Source: Streptomyces sp. NBC_00154 (GTDB taxonomy: Bacteria; Actinomycetota; Actinomycetes; Streptomycetales; Streptomycetaceae). Taken from it: DNA of 64,000 nt. The translations under genes and the position numbers were made by a program. Below the pieces are notes generated by a model. It worked only from the letters and a program-made list of their open reading frames with translations, was not told where the DNA came from and did no database searches. The stretch lies in the NCBI RefSeq assembly GCF_026342835.1, contig NZ_JAPEMI010000001.1, positions 2,362,501-2,426,500 on the forward strand. The letters run 5' to 3'. Of the stretch, positions 19,755 to 28,015 are shown piece after piece (positions within the stretch are counted from its first letter, which is position 1; the number at the start of each line of letters is the position of its first letter).

Positions 19755-21032
19755 ATGCCCGACAGCCAGCCACGGCAGCCGGACGACCCCGCCGCCGACC
19801 TCACCAGCACCACCGAAGCCACCCCGCTGGTGCTGTGCGGCGCCCGTCTCACCGACGGCCGCATCGTGGACGTACGGCTCGGCGGCGGCCGCATCGAAGC
19901 TGTCGGCACCACAGGCAGCCTGACCGCACCCGGCGCCCGCGTGGACCTCCGCGGCTACCTCCTGCTCCCCGCCCCCGCCGAACCCCACGCCCACAGCGAC
20001 ACCGCCCTCACCGCCGACAGCGCAGGCCCCCACAGCCGCGGACCCGCCTCGCACCACCCCGAGGACATCCAGCGCCGCGCCACCGAAGCCGCCCTCCTGC
20101 AACTCGGCCACGGCGCCACCGCACTGCGCTCACACGTACGGATCGGCGACGCAACCGGGCTCGCCCCGCTCGAAGCGATACTGCAGGCACGCCACTCACT
20201 GCGCGGACTCACCGACCTCACCCCGGTCGCCGTACCCCGCCTGCTCACCGGAACCGCGGGCGCCGACAGCCTCGCGATGCTCCGCGACGCGGTGAAGATG
20301 GGGGCCGGCGTCGTCGGCGGCTGCCCCGACCTCGACCCCGACCCGGCCGGATACGCCGAAGCCGTCCTGGACATCGCCGCGGAACACGGCTGCCCCGTCG
20401 ACCTGCATACGGACGGTGACGATCCCGCCCGCCTCACCCGCCTCGCCGCCATGGCGGCCGGCCTGCGGCCCGGAGTCTCGATCGGCCCGTGCGCCGGCCT
20501 CTCCCACCTCCCCCCGCAGACCACGATCCGCGCCGCCGATCAGCTCGCCGCCGCCGGAGTGACCGTCATCTGTCTCCCCCAGGGCGGCTGCTGCGCGGCG
20601 GAACGCCGGGGCACGGCACCGGTACGGCTCCTGCGCGCGGCCGGAGTGCACGTCGCGGCCGGCAGCGGGGCACTGCGCGACGTCGCCAACCCGGTCGGCC
20701 GAGGCGATCCGCTGGAGGCCGCCTACCTGCTGGCCTCACAGAGCGGACTACGGCCCGAGGACGCATACGACACGGTGTCCACCGCCGCCAGAAAGGCCAT
20801 GGGGCTGCCCGAAGTGCGCGTCGAAGCAGGCTTCCCCGCCGAACTCCTCGCCGTACGCGGCGAACGACTCCCGGGCGTGCTCTCCCTCGCATACAGCCGG
20901 ATCGTCGTGCACCACGGACGGGTAGTGGCACGCACGAGCGCGGTACGCGAGTACTGCGACTCGGAGACCGTCGTGGCCCTCGACCTGCCGCGCCAGGGAC
21001 GACCGGATTCCGGTCCGGGCGGCGGGCCTTGA
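19755..21032 (+). CDS. Amidohydrolase-fold protein, active site degenerate
   Basis: A 425-residue protein of the cytosine-deaminase-like amidohydrolase group. The ATG follows CCAGGAG. The beta-barrel layout is recognisable: PAPAEPHAHSDTALTAD keeps the first HxH pair and PVDLHTDGD keeps the next His. Relatives have HTDE(T), SHC and GSDN where this protein reads HTDGD, IGPC and GSGAL. The catalytic Glu, a metal-ligand His and the metal Asp are therefore all missing. The frame is intact and codon use is normal, so it is expressed rather than decaying. It may be a non-enzymatic binding protein. Confidence 0.8.
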   Translation: MPDSQPRQPDDPAADLTSTTEATPLVLCGARLTDGRIVDVRLGGGRIEAVGTTGSLTAPGARVDLRGYLLLPAPAEPHAHSDTALTADSAGPHSRGPASHHPEDIQRRATEAALLQLGHGATALRSHVRIGDATGLAPLEAILQARHSLRGLTDLTPVAVPRLLTGTAGADSLAMLRDAVKMGAGVVGGCPDLDPDPAGYAEAVLDIAAEHGCPVDLHTDGDDPARLTRLAAMAAGLRPGVSIGPCAGLSHLPPQTTIRAADQLAAAGVTVICLPQGGCCAAERRGTAPVRLLRAAGVHVAAGSGALRDVANPVGRGDPLEAAYLLASQSGLRPEDAYDTVSTAARKAMGLPEVRVEAGFPAELLAVRGERLPGVLSLAYSRIVVHHGRVVARTSAVREYCDSETVVALDLPRQGRPDSGPGGGP

Positions 21033-21066
21033 GCGGGGCGGCGCGCCGCGGCGTACGGTCGTGACC

Positions 21067-21723
21067 ATGCGCATTGTCATCGCAGGTGGACATGGTCAGA
21101 TCGCGCTGCGGCTGGAGCGGCTGCTCGCTGCGCGCGGAGATGAAACGGCAGGCATCATCCGCAATCCGGAACAGAGCGAGGACCTCCGGGCGGCCGGTGC
21201 CGAACCGGTCGTCCTGGACCTCGAATCGGCCACCGTGGAGCAGACGGCGGAGGTCCTGCGCGGCGCCGACGCAGCGGTCTTCGCAGCCGGCGCGGGGCCC
21301 AACAGCGGTACGGAACGCAAGGACACGGTGGACCGCGGCGCAGCAGTGCTCTTCGCCGACGCCGCGGAACGGGCCGGCGTACGGCGCTACATCGTGGTGT
21401 CGGCCATGGGCGCCGATCCGGACCACCCGGGCGACGAGGTCTTCGACGCATACCTGAGGGCCAAGGGCGCCGCCGACATGTACGTACGTTCCAGGACGGC
21501 ACTCGACTGGACGATCCTGCGCCCCGGAATGCTGACGAACGACGCAGGCACCGGCCAGGTCCAGATGTCCGTCTCGACGGGACGCGGACCGGTGCCGCGC
21601 GACGACGTGGCGGCAGCACTGCTGGAACTGCTGGACACCCCGGCGACGGCCGGCCTGACGCTGGAACTGATCTCGGGAGGCGTGCCGCTGACGGTGGCGG
21701 TTAAGGACGTCGCGGGGAACTGA
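21067..21723 (+). CDS. NAD(P)-binding SDR-like protein
   Basis: A 218-residue atypical SDR/NmrA-like Rossmann protein. It starts MRIVIAGGHGQIALRL with the nucleotide motif at residues 6-12. VSAMGAD at about residue 115 and WTILRPGMLT at about 155 are typical of this family, which often lacks the catalytic Tyr/Lys. An in-frame GTG at 21061 is an alternative start. It lies 34 bp after the amidohydrolase and is probably cotranscribed with it. Substrate unknown. Confidence 0.85.
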   Translation: MRIVIAGGHGQIALRLERLLAARGDETAGIIRNPEQSEDLRAAGAEPVVLDLESATVEQTAEVLRGADAAVFAAGAGPNSGTERKDTVDRGAAVLFADAAERAGVRRYIVVSAMGADPDHPGDEVFDAYLRAKGAADMYVRSRTALDWTILRPGMLTNDAGTGQVQMSVSTGRGPVPRDDVAAALLELLDTPATAGLTLELISGGVPLTVAVKDVAGN

Positions 21724-21751
21724 GGGGACGGCTGCGCGGCTCCGGGTTCCC

Positions 21752-21798
21752 GGAGAAGTTCGACGGTGATCACGCACGATCACCGTCGAACGTTCTCC
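21752..21798 (+). terminator. Terminator after SDR gene
   Basis: A perfect 14-bp stem (21758-21771/21778-21791), extended by six more pairs after one bulged base, 28 bp past the stop. It marks the end of the conserved block and the start of the accessory region. Confidence 0.8.
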
Positions 21799-22111
21799 GC
21801 ACGCCCCTCGCCAACTCTTGATCGCACGGGCATTCTTAGGCCGAATGAGCGACCACCCGCGTCCGCACGACGACGACCGCCACTGGGGCCGGGCGTCGGG
21901 GTAGCAGCCCTCGCCGCGGACACCACTCCCACCGGCGCCAAGCTGCCCAGCCGGGACTTGACTACCTGTCTGCCGACAGCGGTGGGGCGCCCCCGAGCTC
22001 CTCGCAGACACCGCCGGTTCGTCGCGCGTCGCTTGCGTGGGGACGAACCTGCCGCGCGCGAACTCCGCGTGACCGTCGCCGCTATCACTGCTGCACGGCC
22101 GACTCCCTGAG

Positions 22112-22527
22112 GAGTGCGCGGACCCAGGCTTCATCCGGCTGTTCCAGGACGAGTTGTTCCATCCGTTCGGGGACGCCCGAGCCTGTGAGGGCAGTGACAC
22201 GATGCTGCCGGGGATGGCCTCGGCCGGGGGCGTGCCGATCCCCGCCGACGCCTCGGACATCCGCTACGTCACCCGGAAGGGCCTCCTCGCCCAGGTCTCC
22301 TCGTGAGTGATCGGATGCCGGACTACCTGCACCGCGCTGGAATCGTCCCGGCAGGGGAACCCCTGCTCGACGACGAGAACTACGGCAGCGCGTACGGGCT
22401 CGGTGAGGATGCAGGCGAGCTCCCCGCCGGAAGTTCAATGCTGTCCGAGGACAAGTGGGGGAGGGAGTTCGTGTCTTGTCGAGCCCTCGGCGTGCAGATG
22501 GGCCGAGCTACACCGTTGCAGTACTAG
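22112..22527 (+). other. Two small coupled hypothetical ORFs
   Basis: An open frame entering from the left ends at 22306 with ...DASDIRYVTRKGLLAQVSS. A second begins with GTG at 22303, overlapping it by GTGA, and runs 74 residues to a TAG at 22525. I recognise neither family. The first has no convincing start and looks like the tail of a larger lost gene. The second stops exactly at the CTAG where the IS630-type element inserted. They are probably remnants. Confidence 0.35.
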
Positions 22528-22567
22528 TGCTGCCCCGCGCAAGTTCGTGGAGGGGTGTTGGTTCTGA

Positions 22568-23671
22568 TCAGGCGGTCTTGAGTGGGCTGCCGTCATAGGT
22601 CCACCTGTACGGCTTCGCGGTCTCGTTGCGGCCGATGACGTAACTCTCCAGCTTGTCGATGAGGTCATCGCGGCTGGAGAAGTCACCGTGTCGCAGCACG
22701 CGGCGGGTCAGGACAGAGAAGAACAGCTCGATCTGGTTGAGCCAGGAGGCGTGCGGCGGGGTCCAGTGCACGTGCCAGCGCGGGTGGTCGGCGAGCCACG
22801 CCTTGGTGTGTTTGGCGGTGTGGGAGGAGCCGTTGTCCAGCACGACATGGATGTCCTGGCCTGGGACGATGGCCGTGTCGAGCTGGTCGAGGAAGGCAGT
22901 GAACGTCGCTGCGTCGTTGCGGGCAATGATCTCGGTGAGGACCTCGCCGGTGCGCACATCCAGGGCGGCGACCAGCGAGGCGGTGCCGTGGCGGCGGTAC
23001 TCGAACTCCTCGCGAGCGGGCTCGCCCGGCCCGGCGGGACGACCGGGGTGGCGCCTGGCGCGGGCGGCGATCGCGGTCTTCTCGTCGATGGACAGCACCA
23101 CCGCCCCTTCAGGCGGGTCGCGGTACAGGTCGCACACGTCCGCGACACGGTCCCAGAAGTCAGGGGTGTCCCGGCGGGTGAGCCAGCCGCGGACCCGGTG
23201 CGGCTTGAGGTCCAAGTCGGCCAAGATTCGACCGACTTGGGAGGCAGAGATGGTGGCGAAGACAGTGCCGGCGACCTGGGCGGCGATCGTGCGGTGCGAC
23301 CAGGTCGCTTCCGGGTGCGGGGGTGCACTGGTGGCGGCGGCCACGATCGCCACCGTCACCTGGGGCCCGTATCCCTTGGGCCGGCCCGAGCGGGCGGCGT
23401 CCTTCAGCCCGTCCCGGCCCAGAGCGGCGAACCGTCCGCGCCATTTACGGACCGTGTTCACGCTGACCGCCAGGTCCCGCGCGATGGCCCCGTTGCTCAG
23501 GCCCTCAGCCGCTGCCAGCACGATCCGCGCCCGGAGCACCGCCCGCACCTGCGCTTTCAGGGAAACCGCTGTACGGATCAGACGCTCGCGCACCCTCTCG
23601 TCCAACTCCACCACGACCGCCTCGACCATCCCGGCCACACCCTCGCCCGCCCCGACCAAAGTGATGATCAT
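22568..23671 (-). CDS. IS630 family transposase
   Basis: A transposase of about 367 residues. The N-terminal helix-turn-helix (NGAIARDLAVSVNTVRKWRGRF) resembles homeodomain-like Psq/HTH_29 domains. The C-terminal DDE nuclease shows SIDEKTAI, VLDNGSSHTAKHTKAWL and SWLNQIELFFSVLTRR, supplying D, D and E. I chose ATG 23671 because it leaves room for the divergent passenger gene; ATG 23629 or a longer start is possible. It cuts and pastes the element at TA. Confidence 0.9.
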   Translation of the reverse strand: MIITLVGAGEGVAGMVEAVVVELDERVRERLIRTAVSLKAQVRAVLRARIVLAAAEGLSNGAIARDLAVSVNTVRKWRGRFAALGRDGLKDAARSGRPKGYGPQVTVAIVAAATSAPPHPEATWSHRTIAAQVAGTVFATISASQVGRILADLDLKPHRVRGWLTRRDTPDFWDRVADVCDLYRDPPEGAVVLSIDEKTAIAARARRHPGRPAGPGEPAREEFEYRRHGTASLVAALDVRTGEVLTEIIARNDAATFTAFLDQLDTAIVPGQDIHVVLDNGSSHTAKHTKAWLADHPRWHVHWTPPHASWLNQIELFFSVLTRRVLRHGDFSSRDDLIDKLESYVIGRNETAKPYRWTYDGSPLKTA

Positions 23672-23705
23672 GGCGTATGCGGGGGTGACCCAGCAGGATG
23701 GACCC

Positions 23706-24038
23706 GTGCCGAAGAATCCGCCCGAGTCCATGCAGGATCACCTGCGCCACCGTCTGAACGTCCGCGTCAAGGAACGCTGGCCCCAGCTCGCCCGCGTCCA
23801 GGTGCGCTTCCGCTCCGGATTCGCCTACGTGGCAGGGGAACTGCCGGGCGAGGAGGAACCGCTGCCGCTGTGCCGCCTGCGCTTCACCGGCGTCCTGCAC
23901 ACCTGGGGCTTCGCCCTCTACCTCGCCAGCCGAGGCAAGTACGAGGACAACTTCCTGCCCACCGGACTGCCCTTCGGCTCACCCGAAGACGCCCTGGACT
24001 GCGCCTGCGGCTTCTACCTCGGCGACCCGACGCCCTGA
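23706..24038 (+). CDS. IS passenger protein of unknown function
   Basis: A 110-residue protein starting GTG (MPKNPPESMQDHLRHRLNVR) after CAGGA, divergent from the transposase and inside the inverted repeats. The central part (RFRSGFAYVAGELPGEEE) and CRLRFTGVLHTWGFALYLASR suggest a compact alpha/beta protein. I recognise no domain. Being inside the element, it moves with it. It may affect transposition or be cargo; the function is unknown. Confidence 0.7.
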   Translation: MPKNPPESMQDHLRHRLNVRVKERWPQLARVQVRFRSGFAYVAGELPGEEEPLPLCRLRFTGVLHTWGFALYLASRGKYEDNFLPTGLPFGSPEDALDCACGFYLGDPTP

Positions 24039-24072
24039 TCAACACCCCTCCACGAACTTCCGCGGAGCAGCA

Positions 24073-24528
24073 CTAGAAGCCGGCCTGGATGCGGGACTGG
24101 ACGCTGGACTCGTCGACGGGCGGGTCGAAGCCGGCCTCGATGCGGGTCTGGATGCCGAACTCGTCGACGGGCGGGTCGGTACTGCCTCTCGTGCTGACGC
24201 CGTCAGGGTCCTCCCTGGCGCGCACATCGGCGCCCCAGTCGATGCCACCTCTTGTGTTGACGCCGTCAGGATCTTCCCTGGCGTGCACGTCGGCGCCCCA
24301 GTCCCCGCCATCGCCCCTGGTGTCGCCGTCGCCCCTGGTGTCGTCGTCGCCCTGGTCGGTAATCCCTCTTCCGTTGACGCTGTCAGGGTCATCGTCCAAG
24401 GCGACCACGTCCTGCTGCAGCGCTACCGGTGCAGCCACGGCAGCCGCCGGCACTGCCAGGCCGCCACCGGCCAACACCATGGAAGCCGTGACCACCACAA
24501 GCCGACGATTGTAAGAATGCTTGGTCAT
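24073..24528 (-). CDS. Secreted acidic repeat protein
   Basis: A 151-residue protein with an N-terminal Sec signal (RRLVVVTASMVLAGGGLAVP, cleavage near AAAVAA-P) and a very acidic, disordered mature part. Two near-copies of DWGADVRAREDPDGVSTRG are followed by two of DPPVDE-x-x-x-Q-x-R-I-x-AGF. The stop TAG is formed at the IS630 insertion site, but the pre-insertion sequence would give the same stop, so the protein is not truncated. The ribosome site is weak. Function unknown. Confidence 0.6.
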   Translation of the reverse strand: MTKHSYNRRLVVVTASMVLAGGGLAVPAAAVAAPVALQQDVVALDDDPDSVNGRGITDQGDDDTRGDGDTRGDGGDWGADVHAREDPDGVNTRGGIDWGADVRAREDPDGVSTRGSTDPPVDEFGIQTRIEAGFDPPVDESSVQSRIQAGF

Positions 24529-25001
24529 CGGAATTCTCTATTCGGTATTGCGGGGCTCTGCATTCACCCGCGTCGAAAGCTCGGGTATTCACAGCTCCCT
24601 GTTTCCCGGGTTCACCGAGACGGGACCTGCTTCCAACCAACCAGGGCTGGAAGCCTCCCGGCACGTCACGACAAGACGTGGCTTGACGATCGAAAACCGG
24701 CGGCGGCTCGTTGGGCGCTGACCGCCGGTCTGCGCAGTACCAAACCCTGGCACAGCCGCCGATGCCACCCGTGCATGCAGTAACCCGTACGGCCAGGGCG
24801 AGCAATTCGTCGCACGTCACCTGCTAGGCACGGTTCATGGCGTGCGGTGCTACGCGCTCCGGCTCTTGGTCGCGTCGTGAACGCGCTCCGTTTCAGCCTC
24901 GATCCCGGTCATCCGAGATCTCCTGATCGGGTAATTGTACCGCTTTACAAGCTCGATCAGCAGGCCTGCTCATCTGCCTGCGCCCCCTGTTTCTCGGGGG
25001 A
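24529..25001. other. Intergenic stretch without recognisable gene
   Basis: There is no frame with convincing codon bias, ribosome site or family motif. An open minus-strand frame through 24389-24820 looks noncoding. The stretch probably contains decayed sequence between the secreted protein gene and the att-like copy at 25002. Confidence 0.5.
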
Positions 25002-25113
25002 ACGACCTGTTCAGAGGCGGGGTACCGGCGGTGCGAGGTGAGACGAGCCGCCATTTCGGCACCCCTCCCCCAGGCCGGTCCAGAGCATGCAGAAACCCCC
25101 GCTGATTGCGGGG
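25002..25113. repeat. Copy A of the tRNA-Tyr flank
   Basis: It matches 50435-50538, the stretch between the integrase gene and the tRNA-Tyr terminator, over about 100 bp with scattered differences (shared CAGAGGCGGG, TACCGGCGGT, AGCATGCAGAAACCCCCGCT). The tRNA part is absent; homology stops inside the first arm of the terminator. The IS4-type element is inserted at its right end. Confidence 0.7.
25104..25113. repeat. Left target duplication of IS4 element
   Basis: GATTGCGGGG, repeated exactly at 26696-26705 on the other side of the element. A 10-bp duplication is within the IS4 family range. Confidence 0.85.
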
Positions 25114-26695
25114 CAATGCCACTTAGTTAGGAAACGGCGAGGATTTTGATGTGGGGTGGGTCGGGGTGGTGGATGATGGTTTCGGTGGGCTGCTTCTTTC
25201 TGTAGGCGTGGACGTGGACACGCTTTACGGCTCGTGGGCTGGTGCGGTGTCTCCGACGGGGGTTGGGCCTTTCTATTATTTCCGTGCGGGCGACTTCAAG
25301 GGCCTTCGCGAGGCGGTCAGGGGGAAAAACCCGCCTGGCCTGTGATCTGGCGGCGGATGATACGAAGTGACCGCATGAACGATAGGCGGTCCGGGTCGAT
25401 GTCGGCCTGTTCGGCTGCCTCACACATCAGGTGCCGGACCGCGTAGTGGGTCAGGAGCAGTGCCCAGATCTCCTGCTCGACCATGTCCGGTGTTTTCGAG
25501 CGCAATACACCGCCGCGGCCGCGTTGGTGGGTCTTGATCTCGTCAAGGCTGGACTCGAACTCCCACCGTTCGGCATAGGCAGCGGCGAGTTCAGCGGCAC
25601 CAGCCTCGTCCGGGTCCATAACGGTGGTGATCAGGCAGAAGATCTCTCCTCTACCTTCGCGGTTCGTCACTTCGTATTCGACGACACGGACCGGAATCCC
25701 GGACGGCTCCTCTATGTTGTCCGACCCGCGGTGACGCTGGACTGCACGCCGCCGACGGACCTTCGGGTCAAGCAGGAACGACTCATAGGATCCGTCCTTC
25801 AGCGGCCGGACTACCGGCAGATGAGGGCCGTCGGGCATGCGCCACAGCAAATCAGCACCGGTTGCCGCGGCCGCTTCCCACAGACGATATGCGTAAAATC
25901 CCCGGTCGGCGGTAACCAGCATGCCTGGTTCGAAATCGGCGACGAGTTCCCCGGCGAGAACGCCTTCGTCCACGCGCCAGGGACCCAGCCGGGCCGCCAC
26001 CACAGCATGAGTCCCGCATTCACCCAGCCCCACGATCTTCACCTGGGGGAAAGGTGCGGGACTTCGTGTGCCCCCGGACCGGCCGAACTCCCCATCATTT
26101 GCTGGGGTGTCAGGAATATCCAGGACGAACCCGTCAATGGCCATCAGACGCCACCGACCCATCCACGCTCCCTGCGTGCCCCGCTGCGCGCAGGGCAATG
26201 CCACCCGCTCGAACAGCACCCGCAGCGGCTCCGAACCCAGACGCCGGCGCGCCTGGGAAATCGCACCCGTCGTGGGAATCGTCCAGTCCTTCCGCCATGT
26301 CCCCAGAAAACGTAGGCCGTTGACGAGAAGACGCATCACTTCCTCGTACGACTCGCCGAAGAACAGACACAGAGCCATCACGTAATAGACGACGACACGC
26401 GCCGGCAGCAAACGTGACCGTTTCTCTGTACGGCCCGTCTCCGCGAGTACCTCATCGACCAGGTCCCGATGAACCAAACGTGTCAGAACCCCGACACCCA
26501 CCCGGTCGGTCAAGCGCACACCAGAAACCGGCACCACGTTATCCCGCACCCCGCCCATGAGCGAGGAACATAACCGGTTCACCGGCAGGAAGGAAGTGCG
26601 GCAACCGGATCAGTTGACCATCCACAAACACCCCGGGCGTGTCCCTGTGCATATGTGGACGACCGATTACCAGACCGCTTATCTAAGTGGCATTG
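25114..26695. mobile_element. IS4-type insertion sequence
   Basis: A 1582-bp element. The ends share CAATGCCACTTAG (25114-25126 and the complement of 26683-26695), then diverge. It is flanked by 10-bp direct repeats and carries one transposase gene with a frameshift. Intact target repeats show it entered copy A of the tRNA-Tyr flank by simple transposition. Confidence 0.9.
25127..26582 (-). pseudogene. IS4 transposase, frameshifted near the C-terminus
   Basis: The first frame (25317-26582) encodes 421 residues with the IS4 DDE features: MAIDGFVLDIPDT (D), LVTADRGFYAYRLW (D), and YAERWEFESSLDEIKTH, which fits Y-(2)-R-(3)-E-(6)-K. It ends ITGQAGFSP-stop. The expected continuation DRLAKALEVARTEIIERPNP... 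to 25127 is in another frame. Removing one C from the run of five C (plus-strand G run 25320-25324) restores GFSPDRL exactly. The catalytic core is complete, so activity may persist. A sequencing error or slippage at T5C5 are alternatives. Confidence 0.85.
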
Positions 26696-26705
26696 GATTG
26701 CGGGG
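26696..26705. repeat. Right target duplication of IS4 element
   Basis: GATTGCGGGG, identical to 25104-25113. Confidence 0.85.
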
Positions 26706-26801
26706 GGCGACGGCGTCGACTACGACCAGTTCGACTCGCTCGGCCCGATGCTGAACGCCGTGGCGCTGCGGAGCACCCGGTACATCCACGCTGCGGTCGG
26801 G

Positions 26802-27293
26802 TCACGAGGTCACTTTGGCAATGAACGCGGCGAGATTCGCCACGGTCCGCTGGACCTTCTCCTCCAGGGTGAGGGACTCGTGGAGGCGTGCGCCGATACC
26901 TGCGTCCTTCTTCCCGCGTACATACAGGGAGCAGGCCAGGTCGCTGCACATGTAGACGCCGACCGAGTTGCCCTGCTGCCCGGCCTTCCCGGACCTCGGC
27001 GCGACCATCAGGGAGACGCCCCCGGTGTGGGTGGTCACGCACACCGAGCACATGCTGCGCCGCATCTGCCAGGAGCCGACGCCGGAGGAGCGCAGCTGGA
27101 GACCGACCGGGCTGCCGTCCAGTTCGATCACGAGGTAGGCCCGGTCGGGGGCCTGAGGATCTCGCCAGCCCAGGAAGTCCAGGTCGTCCCAGCACCGCTC
27201 GGCCAGGTCACGGGGGACGGTCAGGCGCTTGGCCTCGCCTTTGGTGCAGTTCACAAACGCGGCACGGATCTCTTGCTCAGTCAGTGGTTTCAT
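26802..27293 (-). CDS. FBP (FusB-type zinc finger) domain protein
   Basis: A 163-residue protein starting MKPLTEQEIRAAFVNCTKGE. The C-terminal part has the treble-clef cysteines of the FBP/FusB family: CSVC at about residue 90 and CSDLAC at about 125. It also has VTTHTGGVSLMVAPRSGK and NSVGVYMCSDLACSLYVRGKK. Family members bind elongation factor G and can relieve fusidic acid stalling, so a translation role is plausible. It is divergent from a TetR regulator, with a perfect 21-bp palindrome 16 bp upstream of the start. Confidence 0.85.
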   Translation of the reverse strand: MKPLTEQEIRAAFVNCTKGEAKRLTVPRDLAERCWDDLDFLGWRDPQAPDRAYLVIELDGSPVGLQLRSSGVGSWQMRRSMCSVCVTTHTGGVSLMVAPRSGKAGQQGNSVGVYMCSDLACSLYVRGKKDAGIGARLHESLTLEEKVQRTVANLAAFIAKVTS

Positions 27294-27308
27294 AAAGGAC
27301 ACGTTAAT

Positions 27309-27329
27309 TTGCCTAATCAGATTAGGCAA
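27309..27329. promoter_or_regulatory. 21-bp palindromic operator
   Basis: Ten-base arms TTGCCTAATC and GATTAGGCAA around one central A, perfect, in the 84-bp divergent gap between the FBP gene and the TetR gene. It is much more AT-rich than its surroundings, as expected for a promoter-operator. Confidence 0.85.
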
Positions 27330-27377
27330 GTGCATAATCGTTGATGCCAGGGATGAGAAGCGATTCGGAGGATGACC

Positions 27378-27959
27378 ATGGGACGGGTAGGACGGGTAGG
27401 ACTGACCACGGAGCGCCTGGTCCGAGCGGGGGCAGAGCTGGCCGACGAGGTCGGCTTCGAGCAGGCGACCCCCGCGGAACTCGCCCGGCGGTTCGGTGTC
27501 AAGACCGCGAGCCTGTACTCGCACGTGAAGAACGCCCACGACCTCAAGACCAAGATCGCCCTGCTCGCCCTGGAGGAACTCGCCGACCAGGTCTCCACCG
27601 CGGTGGCCGGACGGGCCGGCAGAGACGCCCTGACCGCTTTCGCGAACGTCTACCGCGACTACGCCCTCAAGCACCCGGGGCGCTTCGCCGCGGCCCAGTT
27701 CCGGCTCGACCCGCAGACGGCGGCCGCCAGCGCCGGCGTTCGGCACGCCCAGATGACGCGGGCGATCCTGCGCGGATACAACCTGGCCGAACCGCACCAG
27801 ACGCACGCGGTGCGGCTGCTGGGCAGCGTCTTCAGCGGCTACGTCGGCCTGGAGACCGCCGGCGGCTTCAGCCACAGCACCCCTGACTCGCAGGAGAGCT
27901 GGACCGAAATCCTCAACGCGCTCGACGCCCTGCTGCGCACCTGGCCCACCACTTCCTGA
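27378..27959 (+). CDS. TetR-family regulator (WHG domain)
   Basis: A 193-residue repressor. ATG 27378 is preferred over 27372 because GGAGG then lies six bases upstream. The helix-turn-helix is at about residues 26-48 (TPAELARRFGVKTASLYSHVKNAHDLKTKIA). The C-terminal part (ANVYRDYALKHPGRFAAAQF) fits the WHG ligand domain. It probably binds the palindrome at 27309 and represses the FBP gene, itself and the GDSL gene downstream. Confidence 0.88.
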   Translation: MGRVGRVGLTTERLVRAGAELADEVGFEQATPAELARRFGVKTASLYSHVKNAHDLKTKIALLALEELADQVSTAVAGRAGRDALTAFANVYRDYALKHPGRFAAAQFRLDPQTAAASAGVRHAQMTRAILRGYNLAEPHQTHAVRLLGSVFSGYVGLETAGGFSHSTPDSQESWTEILNALDALLRTWPTTS

Positions 27960-28015
27960 CCAACCCTTCCGGCCGGCTCTGCCAACTGACCCTCCTGATC
28001 GAAGAGACCGACGAG

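Larger units (their letters stand above)
22527..24073. mobile_element. IS630-type element with passenger gene
   Basis: A 1547-bp element with 34-bp terminal inverted repeats (22527-22560 and 24040-24073, 32 of 34 identical) and flanking TA (22525-22526, 24074-24075), the IS630 target duplication. It carries a DDE transposase on the minus strand and a small unrelated ORF on the plus strand. The ends are intact and the genes unbroken, so it may be recent. Confidence 0.9.

Noticed and set aside
24389..24820. A 143-codon minus-strand frame next to the secreted protein gene
   Set aside because: It overlaps the secreted protein in another frame, has many Cys/Arg and no ribosome site.
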